Assembly (NCBI GenBank): GCA_020632575.1
Contig: JACKFH010000096.1
Span: 1-5,239, forward strand
Reading direction: 5' to 3'
Source: Candidatus Omnitrophota bacterium
GTDB taxonomy: Bacteria; Hinthialibacterota; Hinthialibacteria; OLB16
Length of the DNA: 5,239 nucleotides
Shown: positions 1 to 5,239 of the stretch, piece after piece
How positions within the stretch are numbered: position 1 is the stretch's first letter
Layout of the letters: each line of letters starts with the position of its first letter
Made by a program: the position numbers and the translations under genes
The notes under the pieces: model-generated
Told to the model about the DNA's origin: nothing
Databases searched by the model: none
The model's input: the letters and a program-made list of their open reading frames with translations, nothing else

Positions 1-9
1 GACCCACCC

Positions 10-39
10 TTGAAATAAATGGTATTCTAGTACTATAAT
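10..39 (+). promoter_or_regulatory. Sigma-70-type promoter of the redox operon
   Basis: A -35 box TTGAAA (10-15; five of six matches to TTGACA) and a perfect -10 box TATAAT (34-39) are separated by 18 nt. Transcription would start near 45-47, giving a leader of about 40 nt before the ATG at 87. The stretch is clearly richer in A and T than the coding DNA that follows. I see no obvious operator palindrome around the boxes. It implies that the operon begins with the Fe-S subunit, although a gene further upstream lies outside the window and cannot be excluded. Confidence 0.75.
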
Positions 40-71
40 ATAGTCAGTAATCAAACCACATTCCCGCCTGA

Positions 72-78
72 AAGAAGG
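72..78 (+). promoter_or_regulatory. Ribosome binding site that decides the Fe-S subunit start
   Basis: AAGAAGG lies 8 nt before the ATG at 87. An in-frame GTG at 78 overlaps this Shine-Dalgarno sequence and so cannot use it. Starting at 87 also places the twin-arginine motif at residues 5-6, as expected for a Tat signal. Confidence 0.7.
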
Positions 79-86
79 TGATCGCT

Positions 87-998
87 ATGGGACTCGACCG
101 CAGGTCCTTCATTGAATCAATGGCGATCGGATTGGCGGCTGGCTTGGGGGCGGAAGCAACCCAAGCCTCCAACCCGAAAGACTCTCCCGCTGACCCCTAT
201 GGCATGCTTTGCGACACGACCATTTGCATCGGATGCCGGAAGTGCGAGTTCGCCTGCAACCGTCAGCACCACCTCTCGGACCGAACCCTCGAGAATTATG
301 AGGATTTTTCGGTTTTCGAGGATGCTCGTCGGATGACCGCGGATGCCTACACGGTGGTGAACCGCTATCCCAACCCGAAGGACGAAAACAAACCGATCTA
401 TGTGAAGGTCCAATGCATGCATTGCCTGGATCCGGCCTGTGTTTCGGCGTGTTTGGTTCGGGCGCTCACCCTTTCGGAGAGTGGGGCTGTGGTTTATGAC
501 CCCCACAAGTGCATGGGGTGCCGCTACTGCATGGTGGCCTGCCCGTTTCAGGTGCCGGCCTACGAATACGAAAACCCGCTGACGCCAAGGGTGATGAAGT
601 GCAACCTTTGCCACGACAAGATCGAGGAGTCGGGCGGCATTCCCGCGTGCGCCGAAATGTGTCCTCCCAACGCCTTGATGTATGGAAAGAGGAGCGAACT
701 CCTTGCCTACGCCCGGGAGCGGATTGCCAACGACCCCGACACCTATATCGATCACATCTATGGCGAGCACGAGGCGGGGGGGACTTCTTGGATGTATCTC
801 GCATCCAAGGACTTCACGGAATTGGGGCTTTTGGACATTAGCGAGGACCCCGCTCCCGCACTGACCGAAGCGATTCAGCACGGAATCTTTAAATTCGGGA
901 TTCCCCCGCTGATGTTGTACGGGCTATTGGGGGCCGCGATGTACTCCTATCGGGAACGGAAATCGAAATCCGCCGAGGAAGTTGTGGAAAGGAACTAA
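87..998 (+). CDS. Tat-exported, membrane-anchored 4x[4Fe-4S] ferredoxin-type subunit (HybA/HmcB/DmsB-like)
   Basis: This 303-residue electron-transfer subunit probably relays electrons between the NrfD-type membrane partner encoded next and the cytochrome encoded third, on the periplasmic side. The N-terminus carries a Tat signal (DRRSFIE, residues 4-10, then a hydrophobic Ala/Gly/Leu stretch to about 22), with possible cleavage after AEA (22-24) or TQA (25-27). Four cysteine groups follow: 47/50/53/57, 110/113/118/122, 142/145/148/152 and 172/175/188/192. That gives 16 ligands, enough for four [4Fe-4S] clusters, as known for the DmsB/HybA family. A hydrophobic segment near 266-286 followed by a basic tail (RERKSK) looks like the C-terminal anchor typical of HybA. 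An additional cysteine, C42, sits five residues before the first ligand. The ATG at 87 is preferred over the GTG at 78 on ribosome binding site grounds. The family is secure; the specific complex is inferred from the neighbours. Confidence 0.93.
   Translation: MGLDRRSFIESMAIGLAAGLGAEATQASNPKDSPADPYGMLCDTTICIGCRKCEFACNRQHHLSDRTLENYEDFSVFEDARRMTADAYTVVNRYPNPKDENKPIYVKVQCMHCLDPACVSACLVRALTLSESGAVVYDPHKCMGCRYCMVACPFQVPAYEYENPLTPRVMKCNLCHDKIEESGGIPACAEMCPPNALMYGKRSELLAYARERIANDPDTYIDHIYGEHEAGGTSWMYLASKDFTELGLLDISEDPAPALTEAIQHGIFKFGIPPLMLYGLLGAAMYSYRERKSKSAEEVVERN
986..993 (+). promoter_or_regulatory. Ribosome binding site of the NrfD-type gene
   Basis: GGAAAGGA lies inside the last codons of the Fe-S gene, with its 3' end 9 nt before the ATG at 1003. 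An in-frame TTG at 982 lies upstream of this site and has no Shine-Dalgarno sequence of its own at the right distance, so 1003 is the better start. The overlap suggests translational coupling of the two subunits. Confidence 0.65.
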
Positions 999-1002
999 CG
1001 CC

Positions 1003-2214
1003 ATGATTTCCAATGTCGCTTATGAGCCCGTTTCGAAAAGATTATTGACTCCTGGGGTCTTTGTCCTGCTTGGAGGTCTGGCTCTCGCAGCCTTTGTCGC
1101 CATTTACCGGGTCATTTTCGGCTTGGGTGAGACCACCAATTTGGACAACCAATATCCCTGGGGGATTTGGATTGCCATCGATGTCGCGACGGGTGTCGCC
1201 TTGGCTGCTGGTGGCTTCACAACGGCGGCGCTGGCCTACATCTTCCACCAACATCGGTACGAGCCGATTGTACGCGCCGCCCTGCTCACCGCGCTCCTTG
1301 GGTACACCTTCGTGGCGCTTGGGTTGCTGGTGGACCTCGGGCGTTTCTACAACATTTGGCACCCGATGATGCCCTCCATGTGGCAAGGGAATTCGGCCCT
1401 GTTCGAAGTCGGCATGTGTGTCATGTTCTATCTGACCGTCCTATACATCGAATTCATGCCGATCGTTTCCGAACGTTTCAAAGGGAAAGTGGCGCTTCCG
1501 GGCAAACTGGGAGGACTCAATGGACTGATCGAATCGCTGTTATCGCTTTTCGATAAGACTTTGGGCAAAGTGATGTTCTTGTTTGTCATCGCGGGCGTTG
1601 TCTTGTCCTGCATGCACCAATCCTCCTTGGGCTCGCTTGTCCTAATCGCGCCCTCGAAGATTCATCCGTTGTGGTACACGCCGATTCTGCCGCTTCTGTT
1701 TCTGTTGTCCGCGATCTCGGTCGGATTGCCGATGGTGATTGTCGAGTCGATGAGCGCCTCCAAAGTATTTGGGCGCAAGCCGGAAATGGAGGTGCTCGAA
1801 CCCCTCGGACGATTGGCTCTGATCCCCCTGGGGATCTACGCCATCGCGAAGATCACCGATCTTCTGGTCAGAGAAACCTATGTTTATCTCTTCGATGGTT
1901 CAGTCGCGTCTTGGATGTTTCTGATCGAGATTGGATTTGGCGTGGCTCTGCCGTTTGTGATGCTCTCTATTGGGAGTGTGCGAAAGAGGCCGCCCCTGCT
2001 ATTCCTGGCCGCTCTTCTGGTCGTGCTGGGGGTGGCGGTCAACCGGATCAATGTGTTTCTGGTGGCTTACCATCCACCCTACGCCGACTATTCGTATTTT
2101 CCCAGCACGATGGAAATCTTGTTCACTATCGGGATGGCCGCCACACTGATGCTGGTCTACCGAGTGATTGTCACTGTGTTTCCCATTCTTCCTCGCGAAG
2201 AAGGCTCACATTAA
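1003..2214 (+). CDS. NrfD/HybB/HmcC-family integral membrane subunit (polysulfide reductase NrfD type)
   Basis: This 403-residue polytopic protein has about ten predicted transmembrane helices (roughly 19-39, 54-80, 91-113, 133-153, 189-211, 226-248, 270-290, 304-325, 332-350 and 370-394). Family features I recognise are NQYPWGIWIAID (49-60), the segment LVDLGRFYNIWHP (109-121), the acidic helix SALFEVG (131-137, with E135), SCMHQSSLGSL (202-212), HPLWYTPILP (221-230) and the C-terminal NRINVFLVAYHPP (347-359) with YFPSTMEI (365-372). The length and the ten-helix layout match HybB/HmcC rather than the shorter eight-helix NrfD/PsrC proteins. Members of this family bind menaquinone/menaquinol and pass electrons to or from the adjacent periplasmic Fe-S subunit; they carry no heme. 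The gene starts 4 nt after the Fe-S gene, the standard pairing for these complexes. The direction of electron flow cannot be read from the sequence. Confidence 0.93.
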   Translation: MISNVAYEPVSKRLLTPGVFVLLGGLALAAFVAIYRVIFGLGETTNLDNQYPWGIWIAIDVATGVALAAGGFTTAALAYIFHQHRYEPIVRAALLTALLGYTFVALGLLVDLGRFYNIWHPMMPSMWQGNSALFEVGMCVMFYLTVLYIEFMPIVSERFKGKVALPGKLGGLNGLIESLLSLFDKTLGKVMFLFVIAGVVLSCMHQSSLGSLVLIAPSKIHPLWYTPILPLLFLLSAISVGLPMVIVESMSASKVFGRKPEMEVLEPLGRLALIPLGIYAIAKITDLLVRETYVYLFDGSVASWMFLIEIGFGVALPFVMLSIGSVRKRPPLLFLAALLVVLGVAVNRINVFLVAYHPPYADYSYFPSTMEILFTIGMAATLMLVYRVIVTVFPILPREEGSH

Positions 2215-2219
2215 GGAGG
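2213..2219 (+). promoter_or_regulatory. Ribosome binding site of the cytochrome gene
   Basis: AAGGAGG is a near-perfect Shine-Dalgarno sequence whose first two bases are the last two of the TAA stop of the NrfD-type gene (2212-2214). It lies 5 nt before the ATG at 2225 and 8 nt before the next in-frame ATG at 2228, so either codon could be used. The in-frame ATG at 2168 lies inside the previous gene, has no comparable site, and would bury the signal peptide. Confidence 0.75.
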
Positions 2220-2224
2220 CCGGA

Positions 2225-3388
2225 ATGATGTTGAGACTTAAATCAATCCTTTTGTCATCCGCCCTTCTAGTTGCTCTTGGCTGTTTGCCATACACCAACA
2301 CCGCAATCGCTCAACCGCATTCCGGATCCCGGGTGGACTGCGCGAGCTGCCACGACTGCAAAACCCCCTCGCTTGAGGAGCCATGCCTGCTGCCCTGCCC
2401 AAGGCCGGAGTCCGCAACCAATTCGATCAACGGCGCCACCCAGTTGCCCGATTTCTTCATCCTCGGCGAACTTTCGGAAATCTATGTTCCAGTGATTTTT
2501 CCGCACAAGTTGCACGCCAACATGGAGATGATGGGAGAGGGGTGCAATGTTTGTCACCACTACAACCCGCCTGGACCCATCCTCAAATGCAAGGAGTGCC
2601 ATGGGATTCCCTCTCAACCCGAGCACTTGGGACAACCCAGTCTGAAGGGCGCCTACCACCGTCAGTGTCTCGGCTGCCATCGCGAATGGAGTCACGAGAC
2701 CGATTGCGCCATCTGTCACGCTCGAATCGATTCCGGAGTTGCCATGAAGACGCCCGAGGATATGACCGACATCATTGGAAGTCTTCATCCCAACATCGCC
2801 ACGCCGGAAAAATGGATTTACCGAGTCGAGGATATGGCCGATGATGGGCCGATTGTCACTTTCCATCACAAGGAACACATCGAACGTTTCGGTCTTGCCT
2901 GTGTCGACTGCCACAAGAAGGAGAACTGCGGCAGGTGCCATGATGAGGCGGCGAAGGTGGAACATGTTCGCGAGGATCCCCATGAGGATTGCTCCTTCTG
3001 TCACGATGTGGAGGACGATTGCGCCCACTGCCACAAGAACACCGAATCGCGTGGGTTCAACCACGCCGAACGGAGTGGCTTCGACCTCAAGTCCTATCAC
3101 GCGAATCTGAAGTGTGTGGATTGCCACAAGAGCATCCATGACCTGACCGGATTGAGTCCCGAATGCGATTCCTGCCATACCGAGGAATGGTCGCCGGAGG
3201 AATTCGATCATTCGGTGACCGGGCTTAAGTTGGACGAAAACCACATCGAGTTTGACTGCGAGGGTTGCCACACGGAAGGTTTTGCCAGCGTCACCGCCTG
3301 CGATCTTTGCCATGATGACGAACGCAAGTATCCGGAATCGATGCCGGGAGTGTTGGTGACTCCGAGATTCCTATCCGAAAAACTCTAA
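2225..3388 (+). CDS. Periplasmic multiheme cytochrome c with 13 CXXCH motifs
   Basis: This 387-residue protein (386 if it starts at 2228) has a Sec signal peptide: basic MMLRLKS, a hydrophobic core at about 8-22, and likely cleavage after AIA (27-29). The 13 heme c motifs start at residues 39, 107, 122, 148, 161, 226, 235, 256, 266, 297, 314, 345 and 359. Nineteen histidines lie outside the heme-attachment position, enough for bis-histidine ligation of every heme. Residues 90-126 (FPHKLH, then CNVCHH and CKECH) resemble cytochrome c3/c7 modules. The C-terminal part repeats a module of the form [GE]F-[ND]-H, about 11 residues, H, about 4 residues, CXXCH. The segment between heme 1 and heme 2 holds an unusual cysteine-rich motif (C45, C54, C58). 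No C-terminal membrane anchor is visible, so the protein is probably soluble or held by its Fe-S/NrfD partners. As third gene of the operon, its inferred role is electron partner of that complex, analogous to HmcA or QrcA. The specific family is not assigned. Confidence 0.9.
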   Translation: MMLRLKSILLSSALLVALGCLPYTNTAIAQPHSGSRVDCASCHDCKTPSLEEPCLLPCPRPESATNSINGATQLPDFFILGELSEIYVPVIFPHKLHANMEMMGEGCNVCHHYNPPGPILKCKECHGIPSQPEHLGQPSLKGAYHRQCLGCHREWSHETDCAICHARIDSGVAMKTPEDMTDIIGSLHPNIATPEKWIYRVEDMADDGPIVTFHHKEHIERFGLACVDCHKKENCGRCHDEAAKVEHVREDPHEDCSFCHDVEDDCAHCHKNTESRGFNHAERSGFDLKSYHANLKCVDCHKSIHDLTGLSPECDSCHTEEWSPEEFDHSVTGLKLDENHIEFDCEGCHTEGFASVTACDLCHDDERKYPESMPGVLVTPRFLSEKL

Positions 3389-3408
3389 AACCCATCCCAA
3401 CGGTGCTC

Positions 3409-3429
3409 GAACGAGACGCCGTCTCGTTC
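3409..3429. terminator. Perfect 9-bp hairpin downstream of the cytochrome gene
   Basis: GAACGAGAC (3409-3417) pairs exactly with GTCTCGTTC (3421-3429) around a three-base loop, GCC. It lies 20 nt after the cytochrome stop codon. No T tract follows on either strand, so it is not a textbook intrinsic terminator. It may stabilise the mRNA 3' end or form a tandem terminator with the larger hairpin that begins 2 nt later. Confidence 0.5.
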
Positions 3430-3431
3430 AA

Positions 3432-3465
3432 TCCCCCGCGTCGGACCCACATTCGACGCGGGGGA
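3432..3465. terminator. Strong 12-bp GC-rich hairpin, probable bidirectional terminator
   Basis: TCCCCCGCGTCG (3432-3443) pairs perfectly with CGACGCGGGGGA (3454-3465) around a ten-base loop. It sits between two convergent transcription units, 2 nt beyond the stop codon of the HAF-repeat gene read on the minus strand (3470-3468). On the plus strand only a weakly T-containing sequence (GTCTATTTA) follows, and on the minus strand none, so termination is inferred from position and stem strength. Confidence 0.65.
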
Positions 3466-3467
3466 GT

Positions 3468-4595
3468 CTATTTACGGACGGGTTCCAACAGAAAAAAATG
3501 ATGGACTCCCCGCTTCAGGCCGATCCCCACGATTTGTCCCGGATCGTTGATCCGCATCGGTGAGAGAACATCCCATTTCGAGGCGCCACCCACCTGGTCC
3601 TCGAGCGGAATGGTCTCGCCTTCCTCGTAGAGAAAGCCGCCATTTCCTGTCGCGTCCAGCCAATTTACGATCGGTCCCGTGAATCTGTCGATCCAAGGCA
3701 GAGAGAGGATTCGGCGAAGCAGGTCGCGGAAACCGGAAGGATTCGATTCGTTGTAGACGCCAATGGCTTGACCACGGTTATTGAAGTCCCAAGGGACCAG
3801 GATCGCCCTCCCGATGGGTGGGATCTTCTTGACGCCACTCGAGCGAGTCCAAACGAACGAGTCCCCCAGCGGACCGAACTGGCCGAACAGGTCTCCCCGA
3901 TCGTTGATCGCGAGCAGAGCCACCCCGAGTTGGTCGAGTTTCTCCGGTGTGACGATTCCCTCGGTTGGGGACCAAACGAAGGCGGCGGTCATGGGGTTCA
4001 GCGGGTTGTCGACATTGAATTGCCCGCCGATGACGGTTCCCATTTCATTAATTCGACGTCCATACCCGTTCCATCCACGGGAGGCGTCCAATGGGAGTCC
4101 GTCGGCGGTCGCCGACTTCCAAAAGTGGGGTTTCATCTTGTCCGTCCCGCTCGAGACAGCGCCCGCCAACTCCCCCGATTCGTTGATGTCATGGATGTAA
4201 GCGTGGCTATCCGGGGGCGTTTCCACGAACTGGAAACCCGAGGTCGTGTCCCACACAAAGGCGCGATGGGTGGCGGTCGCGCCGATGACATACCCGCAAA
4301 CCCGACCGGCGTTGTTGATGTCAGTCAACTGGACCGGTGTTTGCCCGAAGACTTCTTCGAAAGGCTTGATCGCGCCATCCGGCTCCCGAAAGAACCCTTG
4401 GACCGTTTCCCCTTTGAGGATCGAGTAATAGAAGATATCCCCTCGATCGTTCAAACAGATTCCCGTGTTCCTGGGATTGGCGACCTCGCCAAGGTCGATC
4501 AATTCATAGCGGTAAAACCGAGAGGACCTCTGCAGGGAAAAAAGCGCCACAACAAAAAGGATGGCGAGGAGGAAAAGGCCGACTCCCTTTTTCAT
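3468..4595 (-). CDS. HAF-repeat extracellular protein, membrane-anchored
   Basis: This 375-residue protein has an N-terminal signal anchor (MKKG, then a hydrophobic stretch to about residue 19) without a clear signal peptidase I site or lipobox. The rest is built from HAF-type repeats, marked by a motif of the form [ILF]-N-x-x-G followed by a short strand and an AFVW-like strand. Seven such motifs begin near residues 48, 93, 137, 182, 230, 271 and 349; examples are DINNAGRVCG (92-101), AINDRGDLFG (229-238) and RINDPGQIVG (348-357). The spacing is 41-48 residues, except for a gap of 78 before the last. HAF repeats are found in predicted exported proteins of many bacteria and no molecular function is established; a beta-propeller-like fold is an inference from the periodicity. 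The ATG overlaps the stop of the upstream HAF-like gene (ATGA), with GGAG (4607-4604) 8 nt upstream. No catalytic motif is seen. Confidence 0.8.
   Translation of the reverse strand: MKKGVGLFLLAILFVVALFSLQRSSRFYRYELIDLGEVANPRNTGICLNDRGDIFYYSILKGETVQGFFREPDGAIKPFEEVFGQTPVQLTDINNAGRVCGYVIGATATHRAFVWDTTSGFQFVETPPDSHAYIHDINESGELAGAVSSGTDKMKPHFWKSATADGLPLDASRGWNGYGRRINEMGTVIGGQFNVDNPLNPMTAAFVWSPTEGIVTPEKLDQLGVALLAINDRGDLFGQFGPLGDSFVWTRSSGVKKIPPIGRAILVPWDFNNRGQAIGVYNESNPSGFRDLLRRILSLPWIDRFTGPIVNWLDATGNGGFLYEEGETIPLEDQVGGASKWDVLSPMRINDPGQIVGIGLKRGVHHFFLLEPVRK
4592..4595 (-). promoter_or_regulatory. ATGA stop/start overlap between the two HAF-repeat genes
   Basis: Read on the minus strand, the ATG of the downstream HAF gene (4595-4593) overlaps the TGA of the upstream gene (4594-4592). 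Such four-base overlaps usually mean that translation of the second gene is coupled to the first, so the two paralogs are probably made together. Confidence 0.8.
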
Positions 4596-5239
4596 CCACC
4601 CATCTCCGGGGTCTCAATCGGAGTGAGAATCGCCGCCCTTCTTTGGCCTCCCCGATAGATCTCAGCGGCGATTTGACCGTGGGCGTTAACGTCCCAAAGG
4701 AAGCGAATGGTTCCACGAAATCCCTCGGGCACGAGGTCGTTAATCTCTCGTAGGCCGGCTGGCGATGCGATGAATGGAGAAACCACAGGGCCTCCGTAGA
4801 CCTTTCGGTAGTATTCATTGGGAATCCAAGAAGAAGGGACATCAAACCAATCCAGGGCACTAGCCAATCTCGTTGGTTTGTTGATCCATTGAGCATTCAT
4901 GAGAACCGTCGCAATATCTTCGAAGTAGAGGAACTGTTGAAAGAGTCCCTCTTGTGGGACAGGGATCGATTGGTAGCCCCCTTCCGGGCTCCACACCATG
5001 ACACTCCCGGAAAGGGTTTCTGGACGGGAAAGGCGAGGAGGATAAGGGCCTTTGAGCAGGACCTCTTTCCGGTTGGTCAGTTGAACAGGGGTGAGACGAT
5101 CTCCCTCGAGAGAATCAGGTTCCAGTGAAAAGGTTTCCGTCGCTGAGCCATTTGTCAGGTAGGCGAGGTCCCCTTTGCATCCTAACGCCCACCCCTCATC
5201 GTTGAGGTCGACGTATTTGGGACCGACCGGAAGGAAAGA
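4592..5239 (-). CDS. Second HAF-repeat-like protein, partial (C-terminal 215 residues)
   Basis: The reading frame is open from the right edge of the window to the TGA at 4594-4592, so the true start lies beyond 5239; the internal ATG at 4999 is not needed as a start. Repeat signatures are visible at the visible N-terminus (DLNDEGWALG) and at the C-terminus (WDVNAHGQIA, then RRAAILTP), preceded by LREINDLVPEGFRG. This is the usual ending of HAF-family proteins: an IND-L-P segment, an xNxxGQI motif, and a final strand ending in LTP. A PVQLT stretch (51-55 of the visible part) also occurs at a repeat boundary in the downstream gene, which suggests the two are paralogs. The middle (about 95-160; QQFLYFEDIA, NEYYRKVYGG) is divergent and richer in aromatic residues. 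The function is unknown. The gene forms a minus-strand operon with its neighbour. Confidence 0.75.
   Translation of the reverse strand, partial: SFLPVGPKYVDLNDEGWALGCKGDLAYLTNGSATETFSLEPDSLEGDRLTPVQLTNRKEVLLKGPYPPRLSRPETLSGSVMVWSPEGGYQSIPVPQEGLFQQFLYFEDIATVLMNAQWINKPTRLASALDWFDVPSSWIPNEYYRKVYGGPVVSPFIASPAGLREINDLVPEGFRGTIRFLWDVNAHGQIAAEIYRGGQRRAAILTPIETPEMGG

Noticed and set aside
117..881. Minus-strand open frame of 254 codons across the Fe-S gene
   Set aside because: The plus strand clearly encodes a four-cluster ferredoxin. The antisense product shows no family features and no plausible start site.
2279..2284. Possible lipobox (ALGC, residues 17-20) in the cytochrome signal peptide
   Set aside because: The cysteine is preceded by A-L-G, a poor match to the usual L-[AS]-[GA]-C, and an AIA signal peptidase I site follows at 27-29. 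A soluble periplasmic protein is more likely, though lipidation is not excluded.
2267..3313. Long open frame of 348 codons on the minus strand across the cytochrome gene
   Set aside because: It is antisense to a gene with 13 CXXCH motifs and a good ribosome binding site. The translation has no recognisable domain, and its regularity comes from the Cys/His-rich codons on the other strand.
3768..4658. Plus-strand open frame of 296 codons across the HAF-repeat genes
   Set aside because: It overlaps two minus-strand genes with clear repeat signatures and an ATGA junction. Its translation is rich in Arg, Pro and Asp with no domain, as expected for an antisense shadow.
4889..5128. Plus-strand open frame of 79 codons near the right edge
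   Set aside because: It lies within the partial HAF-like gene on the other strand, which is open to the window edge and carries family signatures; this frame has none.

Overview
The window looks like chromosomal DNA from a Gram-negative, probably uncultivated, respiring bacterium. The evidence is a Tat-exported iron-sulfur protein, an integral membrane quinone-type subunit and a periplasmic 13-heme cytochrome c in one operon, next to HAF-repeat extracellular proteins. The base composition is moderately GC-rich. I cannot assign a phylum from sequence alone.

Left half (1-3388, + strand): a compact three-gene redox operon. A strong sigma-70-like promoter (TTGAAA-N18-TATAAT, 10-39) drives, in order, a HybA/HmcB-like protein with four [4Fe-4S] clusters (87-998), a ten-helix HybB/HmcC/NrfD-family membrane protein (1003-2214) and a multiheme cytochrome c with 13 CXXCH motifs (2225-3388). 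The intergenic gaps are 4 and 10 nt, and each ribosome binding site overlaps the end of the gene before it, so the genes are probably translationally coupled. By analogy with the CISM (complex iron-sulfur molybdoenzyme)-related modules of Hmc, Qrc and Geobacter Cbc complexes, the inferred job is electron exchange between the menaquinone pool (NrfD subunit) and the periplasm, through the Fe-S protein to the multiheme cytochrome. No molybdopterin catalytic subunit or hydrogenase is present in the unit.

Intergenic 3389-3467: two perfect inverted repeats between convergent transcription units, probably acting as a bidirectional terminator.

Right half (3468-5239, - strand): two overlapping genes (ATGA overlap) for HAF-repeat proteins. 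The downstream one is complete (375 aa, N-terminal membrane anchor, seven repeat units of about 45 aa). The upstream one is cut by the window edge (C-terminal 215 aa visible). Their function is unknown, and nothing links them to the redox operon except convergent position.

No RNA genes, CRISPR, insertion sequences or attachment sites were seen.
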